Source: Boseongicola sp. SB0665_bin_10
GTDB taxonomy: Bacteria; Pseudomonadota; Alphaproteobacteria; Rhodobacterales; Rhodobacteraceae
DNA length: 64,000 nt
Direction: 5' to 3'
NCBI GenBank assembly: GCA_009838075.1
Contig: VXSG01000096.1
Coordinates: forward strand, 1-64,000
How positions within the stretch are numbered: the first letter of the stretch is position 1; every line of letters starts with the position of its first letter. Positions 1 through 8,478 of the stretch are shown here, one piece after another. The notes beneath the pieces were generated by a model. That model searched no databases. It had not been told where the DNA came from and worked only from the letters and a program-made list of their open reading frames with translations. The position numbers were made by a program, and so were the translations under genes.

Positions 1-2
1 CG

Positions 3-1952
3 CAGGAGCTCGTGCACCGCCTGGAGCAGGAGATCGGCGTGTCGCATTCGGCGCTTGAGGCGACCGGCCACGCGCTGCACCGGCTTGACCGCGAGGTCTC
101 GCGGAAGGAGCCGCTGCGTCCGGCGCTGCAGGAGTGGCGGGCGCTGGAGGCGGAAGCGGAACGCGACGGAATCTCCCCCTTCATGGCCGAGGAAGCCGAG
201 GAGCTTTTGGACCGGCTCCGGCAGCGCGCGGAAGCCGAGGGCGGCGATGCGCCGGAGGAGATCGCGCGGATCCTGGCGGACCACGATGGCCATGTCCGGG
301 GGCTGGATCTCGACGCGCTGGAGGGCATGCTCCAAGGCCTGCGCCATCGGGTACGGTCGGAGGGCCGGAACGTCGCCGTCCAGCCGGGGGCCGGCGCGCT
401 CCTGAAGAAGGCCGGCGAGTTCGCGGAGAGGCATCCGGAGGCGATGTCGAAGCCGCTCGCGGAATTCGTGAGCGAATGCGGAATGCGGATGCGCGAGCTT
501 GGCGACCGGCTCGACTGGGTTGGCCCGAGAATCCGGCGGGCGGAGCGGGAGCTGTCCGTGATCGAGAATGACTGGCTGGGTTCCAGGATCAAGGCCGGGC
601 TGAAGGGCGAGCACGTCGCCTTCCTTCCGGAGACCGGGGCGCTGCTCGCGCGGACCGCGGACTTCGCGCTGGAACACGCGGGCGCGCTTCCGAAGGCGAC
701 GGCCGACGCCGCGCGGGAGTGCGAGTCCCTGCGGCAGCGATGGGGGCGGCTCCAGGGCGTGGCCAGGGAGATCGGGAAGGGCCTCGACGGCTCCGAGGCG
801 CCCGGGAAGGCCGCGCGCAAGACCATGGCCGAGGCGGAGGACCTGCTGCGCGACCACCGCCTGTCCGGCAAGGCCGAGCGCGAAGGGATCCGGGTGCCGC
901 TGGCGGCGGCCCTCGGCATCCTGAACGCGCGGCTCTCGCGGCAGGAGCTTATCGGCGACCTGCAGAGGGACCGGGAGGCGCTCATGACGGAGGCCGAACG
1001 GGAGGGCTGCCATCCTTTCCGCGCGCCGGGCTACGACCGCTTCATGGAGCGGCTCGGGAGCGCGGGCCACGACCTTCCCCCGGACCTCGCGAAAATGGTG
1101 GAGGAACTGCCCGGGCTGGACGCGAGGGACCGCGAGATCCGGCAGGGCGTCAGGGAGGTGACGGACTTCGTCGCCAGGAGACGGGAGATCATCGACAGGG
1201 CCGCGCAGCGGCGGCCGGACAGGCCGGTCGGCAAGGGGCGGCTGAGCAGCTACGGACGCTGGACGAGGTCCGCCCCGAAGATGATCGAGCGGGGGGAGCG
1301 CCTGGCCAGGGATCCGCTTCTCTCGCCGGACGACCGGAAGACGCTGGAGAAGGCGCTGGCGCGCTTGCACGCGGCGCCCGACAACGACGCGCTGGATGCA
1401 CGAAGCCTCAAGGCCTGGGAGGGAATCCTCGACAGGGCGGAGGAGCAGGGATGCCACCGCTTCTTCGTCGAGGGCTACGACGCCTTCGTCAAGGGACTGG
1501 ACTCCGGCCCGCGCAGGAGTCCCGAGTTCAACTGGTTCGCGGTCGATGAAAGATCGACGCTCCGCGACATGCGGGCTGAACAGGCGCGTCTCCGGTTCGT
1601 CGACCACGATCTCGCCAAGGCCCTCAGGGAGCGGGAAAAGGGCGGCAGGGCGTTCGTGGCGGAGATGCATCCCTATCCGAGGTGGAAACGCGAGGCCGAG
1701 CGAAGCGTCGGGGAGCTCCGGGACGTCCTCTCCGACAGGGAACGCTACGACCGGCATCTTGCCCGGGTTCCAGGGCTGGAGAGGCGGCTGCGCGAGACGG
1801 CGGCGGCGGTTTCGGACACGGTCAGGCGCGACGCACCGGTCCGCAAGGAGGTGGAGGCGGCGCACAAGAAGAAGATGGAGCGCGAGAGGGAGCTGGAACG
1901 GACCCGCAGCAAGTCGCGCCACATGGGCGCGGAGATCGACATCGGGCGGTAG
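3..1952 (+). CDS. Relaxase/TraA-like protein, C-terminal part
   Basis: This reading frame is open to the left edge, so only the C-terminal ~650 residues are visible and the catalytic N-terminus lies outside. It is highly charged and mostly helical. A degenerate repeat is seen three times: AERDGISPFMAEEAEELLDR, AEREGCHPFRAPGYDRFMER and AEEQGCHRFFVEGYDAFVKG, near residues 50, 330 and 480. Repeats of this kind are typical of the long C-terminal regions of TraA/MobA-type conjugative relaxases. Three convergent mob-like genes follow, which supports a DNA-transfer role. The tail is Lys/Arg-rich. Without the N-terminal His cluster the relaxase call is an inference; another large coiled-coil plasmid protein is possible. 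Confidence 0.55.
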   Translation, partial: QELVHRLEQEIGVSHSALEATGHALHRLDREVSRKEPLRPALQEWRALEAEAERDGISPFMAEEAEELLDRLRQRAEAEGGDAPEEIARILADHDGHVRGLDLDALEGMLQGLRHRVRSEGRNVAVQPGAGALLKKAGEFAERHPEAMSKPLAEFVSECGMRMRELGDRLDWVGPRIRRAERELSVIENDWLGSRIKAGLKGEHVAFLPETGALLARTADFALEHAGALPKATADAARECESLRQRWGRLQGVAREIGKGLDGSEAPGKAARKTMAEAEDLLRDHRLSGKAEREGIRVPLAAALGILNARLSRQELIGDLQRDREALMTEAEREGCHPFRAPGYDRFMERLGSAGHDLPPDLAKMVEELPGLDARDREIRQGVREVTDFVARRREIIDRAAQRRPDRPVGKGRLSSYGRWTRSAPKMIERGERLARDPLLSPDDRKTLEKALARLHAAPDNDALDARSLKAWEGILDRAEEQGCHRFFVEGYDAFVKGLDSGPRRSPEFNWFAVDERSTLRDMRAEQARLRFVDHDLAKALREREKGGRAFVAEMHPYPRWKREAERSVGELRDVLSDRERYDRHLARVPGLERRLRETAAAVSDTVRRDAPVRKEVEAAHKKKMERERELERTRSKSRHMGAEIDIGR

Positions 1953-2120
1953 GCGAACTCGCCTGCTTCGGCCGGGCGGGACGGATGCGGCCTGTCCCTC
2001 AAGCAGGTTTCGTGCCGGAAACGGGCGGTTCCGGAAAGCGGTCCCCTCCCGAATTCCAATGCGTGCGGGAACCGGGACCGCCTTTCGGGAAAGCGCGCCA
2101 AGGCGGCCGGCCCGGACGGG

Positions 2121-2600
2121 TCACGCCCGCCTCGTCGGGCCGCCGATCCTGACCTCGACCGACTTCGCCCCGTGCCACGCCTTGACGGCCTTCGCCAGGA
2201 GCCTCTCCGCGTTCTCGGGCCCGAACAGCTTCTCGAAGGCCAGGAACAACTCGTCGACCCTCCCGTCGGCAATCATCTCAGTCACCTTCGCGTCGCGCAG
2301 GAACTCGACCTGGTTGCCGAGCCTCTCGAGCCAGGCAGGGTCGGGAGAGGACCCGATCACCTTCAGGATGAAGTCGACCTGGTGGGAGAGCAGGTCCTGG
2401 TCCTCGGCGCTCAGCACCAGCCGCTCCGGTTCCGGGCGCACGTCGAAGATAGACAGGTCCGCCTCCAGCGCCCGCTCGACGAGCCAGGGCGACGTCTTCA
2501 TGCCGGCGGCGGCGGCCCGCCGCTTCGCCTCCTCCCACTGCGCGTCGGAACACGAGACGTGGAAGGTCTTGCTCTCCGGCCCGGTCCGTGCCCGCGTCAT
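2121..2600 (-). CDS. MobC-like ribbon-helix-helix protein, third of three
   Basis: This 159-residue protein has an N-terminal motif (SDAQWEEAKRRAAAAGMKTS followed by an alpha-helical stretch) of the kind seen in MobC-like plasmid mobilisation proteins and other ribbon-helix-helix regulators. The C-terminal ~90 residues are helical and acidic and match nothing I recognise. Its start overlaps the stop of the upstream gene by four bases (2597-2600), so the two are probably translationally coupled. It shares its N-terminal motif with both genes upstream, indicating tandem duplication. Role inferred: a relaxosome accessory protein or autoregulator of the element. Confidence 0.6.
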   Translation of the reverse strand: MTRARTGPESKTFHVSCSDAQWEEAKRRAAAAGMKTSPWLVERALEADLSIFDVRPEPERLVLSAEDQDLLSHQVDFILKVIGSSPDPAWLERLGNQVEFLRDAKVTEMIADGRVDELFLAFEKLFGPENAERLLAKAVKAWHGAKSVEVRIGGPTRRA

Positions 2601-2941
2601 TCGGGGTCACCCGATTCCGGGTCCCTGATGTCGAAGGGAAGCTCTCCGTTCTCCAGCTGGTAGAGGAGCTGGACCGCCTCGACCATCGGCGGCCCGCCGT
2701 CCGCCCGTGCGAGGAAAATCCCGACGACGCGCCGCTGCAGCTCGCGAACGTTCGCCAGGAGTTCCCGCTGCTCCTCGGGCGTGAGCACGAGCGGCGGGGG
2801 CGGCTCGGGACTGACGTCGTGCAGGGCGCAGGTCATCACGAACTCGGAGACGCTCACGCCGACCGAGGCCGCCCGCTTCCTGATCCGCTCCCAGTCGGCG
2901 GGATCCCTGCAGTAGACCGGGCGTCCCCTGTTCAGGCTCAT
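2597..2941 (-). CDS. MobC-like ribbon-helix-helix protein, second of three
   Basis: A 114-residue protein starting MSLNRGRPVYCRDPADWERI. The DPADWERIRKRAASVGVSVS block matches the same position in its two neighbours and is typical of mobilisation accessory proteins that bind oriT DNA. The frame is open further upstream, but the ATG at 2941 overlaps the stop of the preceding gene (ATGA-type overlap at 2938-2941), which decides the start. The rest is a Pro-rich linker and a helical tail. Function is inferred from the motif and from the operon. Confidence 0.6.
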   Translation of the reverse strand: MSLNRGRPVYCRDPADWERIRKRAASVGVSVSEFVMTCALHDVSPEPPPPLVLTPEEQRELLANVRELQRRVVGIFLARADGGPPMVEAVQLLYQLENGELPFDIRDPESGDPE

Positions 2942-3288
2942 CGCCGACCCTCCGCCTCTCCCGAGACCGCCCGTTCCGTGCGAAGCCGAAGCTCGACCTT
3001 CCGGAGCGCCGCCGTCCAGCCGTTGTCCTCGCCGCGCTCCGCCAGCCGCGTCCGCTCGACCTCGGCCAGCGTCAGCACCGCTGTCTCGATGCGGTCGAGC
3101 CGTGCCGCGATCGTCGCGAGCGACGGCCCCGGCGGCATTTCGGGCGCCAGCGCGCGCCGGACGACGTAGCCGCTCGCGGACATCCTTGCGGCCTTCGCAC
3201 GCTCCCGGACGATGTCCCATTCGCTGTCCGTCGCCTTGACGGCCCTCTGCTTCCTGACGGCCCCGGGCCTCGCGGACTCCTCTTGCAT
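2938..3288 (-). CDS. MobC-like ribbon-helix-helix protein, first of three
   Basis: First gene of the mob-like operon, 116 residues from the ATG at 3288, which has an AAGGAG ribosome site six bases upstream; an in-frame ATG at 3303 has no such site. The motif TDSEWDIVRERAKAARMSAS followed by GYVVRRAL is the family signature, as in plasmid mobilisation (MobC) proteins. A predicted helix with a leucine pattern follows and may dimerise. A CATGTGCA octamer lies just upstream of its ribosome site, so it may regulate itself. Relaxosome role is inferred. Confidence 0.6.
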   Translation of the reverse strand: MQEESARPGAVRKQRAVKATDSEWDIVRERAKAARMSASGYVVRRALAPEMPPGPSLATIAARLDRIETAVLTLAEVERTRLAERGEDNGWTAALRKVELRLRTERAVSGEAEGRR

Positions 3289-3300
3289 GGTCGTCTCCTT

Positions 3301-3496
3301 CATGTGCAGGCGGCCGCCACAACAGCGTATCTCAAGCCATGACAGGCACTCTTAATATATTACACAGAACCTTGCGCATGCCAATCGTGGCCGCTTTCCT
3401 GCAGTTCTGCCATGCCCATTTCTTGCACATGGCTCTCCCGGATTTGCAACTCTCGCGCGTTCGGCTTTCGCGACTGACCCATGTGCAATGCACATG
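3301..3496. promoter_or_regulatory. Array of CATGTGCA octamers upstream of the mob genes
   Basis: The octamer CATGTGCA or its complement occurs at 3301-3308, 3424-3431, 3480-3487 and 3489-3496. The last two form a near-perfect palindrome around a single A. A one-mismatch copy (TGCGCATG) lies at 3373-3380. The stretch is AT-richer than its surroundings, including an A/T run near 3350 that could supply a -10 element for the leftward operon. It could be the operator of the three ribbon-helix-helix proteins, or part of an origin of transfer. Confidence 0.6.
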
Positions 3497-3607
3497 AATT
3501 CCTCTTGCCGATGACCGCAACCTCCTGTAATAACGTTCTTATCGAGAGGGGAAAAGGTCTCTGGGCAATGGTGCCGCTGCGCGGCGCTCTGGTCTTCTAA
3601 AGATCAC
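3304..3607. other. Non-coding end of mobile element, junction with livK remnant
   Basis: No gene is seen here. The left part carries the octamer array. The right part, up to about 3600, runs directly into sequence homologous to LIV-type binding proteins. The reading frame of the binding protein remains open across the junction, but the translated sequence stops resembling the family to the left of about position 3608. This is best explained as the end of an inserted element or a deletion joint. No clear terminal inverted repeat is visible because the other end lies outside the window. Confidence 0.45.
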
Positions 3608-4165
3608 ACCACGGACTTCACTCCTGTCCTTACCCCCGTGATCCGCACGAATCCCGACCTGCTCGTGCTTTCGGGCGTGACGCCCGCCAACGCGCCACAG
3701 CTGCTTCGGTCCGCGCGTGAACTGGGCTTCCAGGGTATCATGTCCACGGAGACCGCCCAGGATGCCCAGGTGCTGCGCGAGGGCGCAGGCGACCTCGCGA
3801 ACGGGTTCATTTCCGTGGGCGGCGCGTCCACACCGGAAATCGCGTCAGACATGATGAACGAGTTCGTCGCGAGATACACGGAGATGTTCGGCGAATACAA
3901 CGACGAGTCGAACACGAAGGTTTACGCCCTGGAGTACATCCTTGCGACGCTCGCGGCGAATCCGGCGGCCATCGACGACGTCGAGGCCTTCAAGCAGACC
4001 ATCGACTCGTTCGAGGCGCCCAACCCCTACATGAAGGGCGATGCCATGATGCGCTACGTCGGCGTCTCGTCGTTCGGGCAGCGACGGCAGATCGCGGTTC
4101 CCCTGGTCGTGAACGTCTACCAGGACGGAGAGTTCGAAACGCTCTTTGTCGCTGAAGTCGACTAA
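3608..4165 (+). pseudogene. Truncated LIV-type ABC substrate-binding protein
   Basis: The translation begins TTDFTPVLTPVIRTNPDLLV and covers roughly the last 185 residues of a periplasmic branched-chain-amino-acid-type binding protein (Peripla_BP_6 family), which is normally about 380-420 residues. The signal peptide and N-terminal lobe are missing. It sits directly upstream of livH, in the usual place for livK. A GTG at 3638 could in principle start translation, but the product could not be exported or fold as a two-lobed receptor, so I call it a remnant. Confidence 0.75.
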
Positions 4166-4190
4166 GCTAGACTGAGGCCTCGAAATTGCG

Positions 4191-4217
4191 CACCGGGCCG
4201 GAACCTCCGGTCCGGTG
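4191..4217 (+). other. Strong hairpin between livK remnant and livH
   Basis: CACCGGGCCGG (4191-4201) pairs with CCGGTCCGGTG (4207-4217) over 11 base pairs (one G-U) around a five-base loop. No T-run follows, so it is not a standard terminator. Hairpins here are common in binding-protein/permease operons, where they stabilise the upstream mRNA or reduce readthrough. Confidence 0.6.
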
Positions 4218-4240
4218 CCTTTGCGGAACGGGATGTCCCA

Positions 4241-5110
4241 ATGGAACAGGTAGTGGCGAACGGCGTCTATCTTGGCTCGCAGTACGCGATGATCGCGCTC
4301 GGGCTGACGCTGATTTTCGCGCTCATGAACGTGCTGAACTTCGCCCATGGCCAGATGTACGTCATCGGCGGCTTTGTCACGTACACGTTCTATGGCCAGT
4401 TCGGGCTTCCGTTTGTGCTTGCGCTCCTGATGTCGTGCGTGACGCTCGCGGTTATCGGCGCCTTGATCGAAAAGTTCCTGTTCGGCCCCGTGATCAGGCG
4501 ATCGGCGAGGGAGGAGAGCACCATGCTGCTGGCGGCGGGATTGGCCTTCCTTCTCGACGCGATGATCCTGCTGGTCTTCGGGGAGAAGCAGCGCGGCGTC
4601 CCGAAGATCGTCGACGGCGTCCTGAACTGGGACTTCAGGATCATCATGCCGTACGACCGGATCCTGATCTGCTTTCTCGCGATGGTCTCCATCGCCGCGT
4701 TCATCGCCTTCATGCAGTTCAGCAGGACGGGCCGAGCCCTCAGGGCCCTGGCCCAGGACCGTGACGCCGCCCAGCTGATGGGCGTGAACGTCAACCGGTA
4801 TTCCATGATCGGGTTCGCCCTGGGCGCCATGCTGGCGGGCCTGGTCGGCGGCCTGCTCGTCACCATCACCGGCGTCAATCTCGGCATGGGCGGTCCCACG
4901 TCGATCAAGGCGTTCATGATGGTCATGATCGGCGGGGCCGGGGTGATCTCGGGCGCGATCCTCGGCGGCTTCATCCTGGGCATGCTCGAGGCTGTCGGGC
5001 TTGCCGTGCTTTCCCAGTACGGGGACATCACCTATCTCGTCACTTTCGTTGCGCTCATGATCTTCCTGGCAATCCGCCCGCAGGGACTGATGGGCAAGCC
5101 GTGGGGATAG
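4241..5110 (+). CDS. livH: Branched-chain-type ABC transporter permease LivH
   Basis: A 289-residue inner-membrane permease of the LivH/BPD_transp_2 family with about eight hydrophobic segments. Family features include the N-terminal NGVYLGSQYAMIALGLTLIF helix, LNFAHGQMY, and the late ALAQDRDAAQLMGVNVNRY loop that contacts the ATPases. It would pair with LivM to form the channel for an amino acid or related compound. It follows the truncated binding protein by 75 bases and leads a tight livHMGF cluster. The true substrate is unknown; the neighbouring catabolic genes suggest an amino-acid-like or betaine-like compound. Confidence 0.93.
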   Translation: MEQVVANGVYLGSQYAMIALGLTLIFALMNVLNFAHGQMYVIGGFVTYTFYGQFGLPFVLALLMSCVTLAVIGALIEKFLFGPVIRRSAREESTMLLAAGLAFLLDAMILLVFGEKQRGVPKIVDGVLNWDFRIIMPYDRILICFLAMVSIAAFIAFMQFSRTGRALRALAQDRDAAQLMGVNVNRYSMIGFALGAMLAGLVGGLLVTITGVNLGMGGPTSIKAFMMVMIGGAGVISGAILGGFILGMLEAVGLAVLSQYGDITYLVTFVALMIFLAIRPQGLMGKPWG

Positions 5111-5114
5111 CGCG

Positions 5115-6110
5115 ATGAACCATCTTGACGCGCGTCGGCTGCGGGTGCTCGCCTATGTCGCGGCGTTCCTCGTTGGAGTCTTCTGGCTCATCCCCGTTCT
5201 CATTGCCGTGACCGGGCTCTGGAACTTCTACTTCACGCTGACATCCGTGGCGCTGCTGTCCGTCGCGAGTGCCGGTGTCTGGCTGACGTTTTACATCGGC
5301 CGAATCAACATCGGGCAGGGCGCGTTCGCCCTGATTGGCGCCTACGTGTCAGCCATCCTGGTCACCAAGGCGGGCGTTTCCTTCTGGGTTTCCCTTCCCC
5401 TGGCGGGCCTCTTCGCGAGCCTGGTGGCCATCGTGATCGGACTGCCCATACTGCGCCTGCGCGGCGTGTACTTCGCGATGATCACGCTGGTGCTCACCGA
5501 AGTGGTCCGGCTGGCGGCCCTGGCGCTGCCGATCACTAACGGCGCGAAGGGAATAGTGTCAATTCCCCTGCCGGGAGAGCTTTCGGTCCTCGGCATCACC
5601 CTGATTCCCGACTTCTCCACGATTCAGAACACCAAGCTTGCGTTCTACCATGCCGCCTGCGTGCTCATGGTTCTCTGCTATGCATCGTTGTACCGAATCG
5701 TGAACTCCCGCCTCGGGCATCTCTGCCGGTCGATGCAGCAGAACGAGGAGCTCGCCGAATCCGTGGGCGTCAACGTCGCCTACCTGCGCGTGATCGTCTT
5801 CGCGATATCCTCCTTCTTCGGCGGCCTGGGCGGCGCGATGTTCGGAGCGATCGCGCAGTCGGTCTACCCGTCGAGCTTTGTCGTGAAGGATTCGATAGAC
5901 TTCATGCTGAACTGCTTCCTGGGCGGGCTCGGCTACGTGTTCGGCCCGATGCTCGGGACCCTCGTGCTCTATTTCGGCTGGGACCTGCTGTTCGAGCTGG
6001 GACAATACCAGCTGCTCGTGTTCTCCGGCATACTGATCCTGCTGATCCTGGTTCTTCCGAACGGGCTGCTCAGCATACGCGTTGACATGATCCGGAAGCT
6101 GTGGCGATGA
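5115..6110 (+). CDS. livM: Branched-chain-type ABC transporter permease LivM
   Basis: A 331-residue second permease subunit starting four bases after livH. It has many hydrophobic helices, the family motif FYIGRINIGQGAFALIGAY and the coupling-loop region SMQQNEELAESVGVNVAYLR. It ends with an overlap onto livG, so permease and ATPase synthesis is probably coupled. Length and topology are normal for LivM. Confidence 0.93.
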   Translation: MNHLDARRLRVLAYVAAFLVGVFWLIPVLIAVTGLWNFYFTLTSVALLSVASAGVWLTFYIGRINIGQGAFALIGAYVSAILVTKAGVSFWVSLPLAGLFASLVAIVIGLPILRLRGVYFAMITLVLTEVVRLAALALPITNGAKGIVSIPLPGELSVLGITLIPDFSTIQNTKLAFYHAACVLMVLCYASLYRIVNSRLGHLCRSMQQNEELAESVGVNVAYLRVIVFAISSFFGGLGGAMFGAIAQSVYPSSFVVKDSIDFMLNCFLGGLGYVFGPMLGTLVLYFGWDLLFELGQYQLLVFSGILILLILVLPNGLLSIRVDMIRKLWR

Positions 6111-6886
6111 CCCCGCTCCTCCAGATCCGTGACCTGACCCGCAGGTTCGGAGGGTTGACGGCAATCAATGCCGTCTCCTTCGACGTCCGCGAACACGAGA
6201 TCCTTTCGGTGATCGGGCCCAACGGTGCGGGAAAGTCCACGCTCTTCAAGCTGATCACCTCGTTCCTGCGCACCACCTCGGGCGAAGTGCTGTTCCGCGG
6301 CGAGAGGATATCCGACCTGAAACCCCATGTCGTGGCTCGGAAAGGTGTCGTGCGGACCTTTCAGGAGACCAACATATTCAAGGACATGACGGTCAGGGAG
6401 AGCGTCATCCTGGCACAGCATCTCAGGTCGTCGGCGTCATTGGCGGGTTACTTTCTCGGAACCGGCGTGGCGCGCCAGGACGAGGACAGCTTTGGCCGGC
6501 GGGCGGACGAGATCCTCTCCTTCCTGGGGATGTCGGAAATCTCCGGCGAGCGGGCGCGCAACCTGCCGCAAGGCCACTTGCGGGCGCTGGGAATCGCGAT
6601 CGGGCTTTCCACCAACCCGGTCGCCCTGCTGCTTGACGAACCTTTCGCGGGCATGAACATGGACGAGACGAGGAACATGGTTTCCCTCGTCAAGTCCGTC
6701 AGGGACCGAGGCGTGACCGTCCTTCTCGTCGAGCACGACATGGCCGCGGTCATGTCGATTTCCGACCGGATCGTCGTGCTGAACTTCGGCGAGAAGATCG
6801 CCGAGGGCACGCCCTCGCAGATACAGGACGACGAGAAGGTCATCGAAGCCTATCTTGGCAGCGCCGATGACGAGATCGGGGTTTAG
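6107..6886 (+). CDS. livG: Branched-chain-type ABC transporter ATPase LivG
   Basis: A 259-residue ATP-binding subunit. Walker A is GPNGAGKST near residue 40, Walker B is LLLDEPFAGMN, and the switch His is in LLVEHDM. The signature loop reads LPQGHLRALGIAIGL in place of canonical LSGGQ; related LivG proteins also vary at this position. The ATG at 6107 overlaps the livM stop (ATGA), which favours it over a GTG at 6101. It would energise uptake through LivHM together with LivF. Confidence 0.92.
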   Translation: MTPLLQIRDLTRRFGGLTAINAVSFDVREHEILSVIGPNGAGKSTLFKLITSFLRTTSGEVLFRGERISDLKPHVVARKGVVRTFQETNIFKDMTVRESVILAQHLRSSASLAGYFLGTGVARQDEDSFGRRADEILSFLGMSEISGERARNLPQGHLRALGIAIGLSTNPVALLLDEPFAGMNMDETRNMVSLVKSVRDRGVTVLLVEHDMAAVMSISDRIVVLNFGEKIAEGTPSQIQDDEKVIEAYLGSADDEIGV

Positions 6887-6889
6887 GCC

Positions 6890-7615
6890 ATGGTGTCCAT
6901 GCTGCTGAAATTCGAGGACGTGAGGCTCTACTACGATCGCGTCTTCGCCCTGCGCGGCGTGACGCTGGACCTGGCCGAGGGCGAGACAGTCGCCCTCATC
7001 GGCGCCAACGGCGCGGGAAAGTCATCCATCCTGCGCGCGATTACGGGGCTCTCAAGGATCGAGAGCGGCTCGATCAGCTTCAGGGGCGAACGCATAGACG
7101 GCCACGACCCGGCGAGCATCGTCGGCATGGGCATCGCCATGGTTCCCGAGGGCCGGCGCGTGTTTCCATACATGTCGGTCAAGGACAACCTCATGATGGG
7201 CGCGTTCACCCGCAGCGGAAGGGCGGACATCAGACAGTCCCTCGAAGGCGTCCTCGAGCGGTTTCCCCGCCTGCAGGAACGCCTGCGCCAGTCGGCCGGG
7301 ACGCTTTCAGGCGGAGAGCAGCAGATGCTCGTGATCGGCCGGGCGTTGATGGCCCGGCCGAAGCTCTTGCTTCTCGACGAGCCGTCGCTGGGAATCGCGC
7401 CCAAGCTGGTACAGGACATCGCGCGGTCGATCGTCCGGATAAACCGTGACGACGGCGTTTCCGTTCTGCTGGTCGAGCAGAACTCGCGCATGGCGCTCAG
7501 CATCTCCCATCGCGCCTACGCCATCACGACCGGGAACGTCGTCATATCGGGAGAGTCGCGCGAACTGCTCAACGACAGCAGAATAAAGGCGGCGTATCTT
7601 GGTGGAGCCGTGTAG
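6890..7615 (+). CDS. livF: Branched-chain-type ABC transporter ATPase LivF
   Basis: A 241-residue second ATPase subunit, starting three bases after the livG stop. Walker A is GANGAGKSS, the signature is LSGGEQQMLVIGRALM, Walker B is LLLDEPSLGIAP and the switch region is LLVEQN. Length and motifs are standard for LivF. It is the last transporter gene and lies six bases from the racemase gene, so they probably share a transcript. Confidence 0.93.
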   Translation: MVSMLLKFEDVRLYYDRVFALRGVTLDLAEGETVALIGANGAGKSSILRAITGLSRIESGSISFRGERIDGHDPASIVGMGIAMVPEGRRVFPYMSVKDNLMMGAFTRSGRADIRQSLEGVLERFPRLQERLRQSAGTLSGGEQQMLVIGRALMARPKLLLLDEPSLGIAPKLVQDIARSIVRINRDDGVSVLLVEQNSRMALSISHRAYAITTGNVVISGESRELLNDSRIKAAYLGGAV

Positions 7616-7621
7616 GAAGCC

Positions 7622-8299
7622 ATGGACCTGCTCGTCGTGAATCCCAACACCACCGCCTCGATGACCGAGATCATCGACCGTGCGGCGAGGCGTGTCGCCC
7701 GTCCCGGCACCAGGATAGTGACCGTTGGGTCGGAGTCCGGGCCTCCGAGCATTCAGGGCTATCTCGACGGCGCCCTTTGCCTGGCAGGTATGCTGGATCA
7801 GGTCGAGCGCCACAGGGGCGTGGATGGAGTCGTCATCGCCTGTTTCGACGATACCGGACTGGACGCCGTGAGGTGCATGGTTGATGCGCCGGTGCTGGGA
7901 ATCGGCCAGTCCGCCTGCTACGCGGCAAGAATGCTCAGCAACAGGTTCACCGTGGTCACGACGCTTTCGCGATCCGTGCCGCTGCTGGAGGCCAACCTGC
8001 AAAGATACGGCATGACGTCTCGCATTGCCGCGGTCCGGGCGACCGACATTCCGGTGCTGGAGCTGGAACGCATGTCTTCGGAGACCATGGACACAATGCG
8101 ACGCGTCATCGAGACCGCGATCACGGAAGACCGGTCGGATGCGATTGTCCTCGGCTGCGCAGGCATGACCGATCTGATGCAGCGGCTCTCGAAGGAGTTC
8201 GGGATGCCCGTCATCGACGGACTGAGCTGTGCCGTGACGATGGCCGAAGCGCTCGTCGCCTCCGGCCTTCGCACGTCCAAGGCCGGGGCATACGGGTGA
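7622..8299 (+). CDS. Asp/Glu/hydantoin racemase family protein
   Basis: A 225-residue protein of the Asp/Glu/hydantoin racemase superfamily. The N-terminal MDLLVVNPNTTASMTEII is characteristic of the hydantoin/allantoin racemase branch. The two catalytic cysteines are visible in VVIACFDDTGL (about residue 75) and IVLGCAGM (about residue 180). It would interconvert enantiomers of a hydantoin or amino-acid-like substrate without a cofactor. Its position six bases after livF suggests the transporter imports its substrate. The exact substrate cannot be read from sequence. Confidence 0.85.
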   Translation: MDLLVVNPNTTASMTEIIDRAARRVARPGTRIVTVGSESGPPSIQGYLDGALCLAGMLDQVERHRGVDGVVIACFDDTGLDAVRCMVDAPVLGIGQSACYAARMLSNRFTVVTTLSRSVPLLEANLQRYGMTSRIAAVRATDIPVLELERMSSETMDTMRRVIETAITEDRSDAIVLGCAGMTDLMQRLSKEFGMPVIDGLSCAVTMAEALVASGLRTSKAGAYG

Positions 8300-8333
8300 C
8301 TGCTCCCCATCCTGAGGGACGGGGAGCAGTCAC
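8296..8333 (+). terminator. Perfect hairpin over the racemase stop codon
   Basis: GTGACTGCTCCCC (8296-8308) pairs perfectly with GGGGAGCAGTCAC (8321-8333) around a 12-base loop. The racemase TGA stop (8297-8299) is inside the 5' arm. There is no U-tract, so it may act as a 3' end stabiliser or a factor-assisted terminator for the liv-racemase transcript. Confidence 0.65.
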
Positions 8334-8478
8334 AGTCCCGCAAAGAGACGAGAGTGCGCAGATTGCCATTCACGAGCTTCGTGATTCGCTTGACCGCTTG
8401 GACAGGCATCCCGAAGGTTCCGCGTAGAAGGGCATCTGGAAGCACCAGGAGGCACCTTGGCGGGGCAATGGAATTGCC

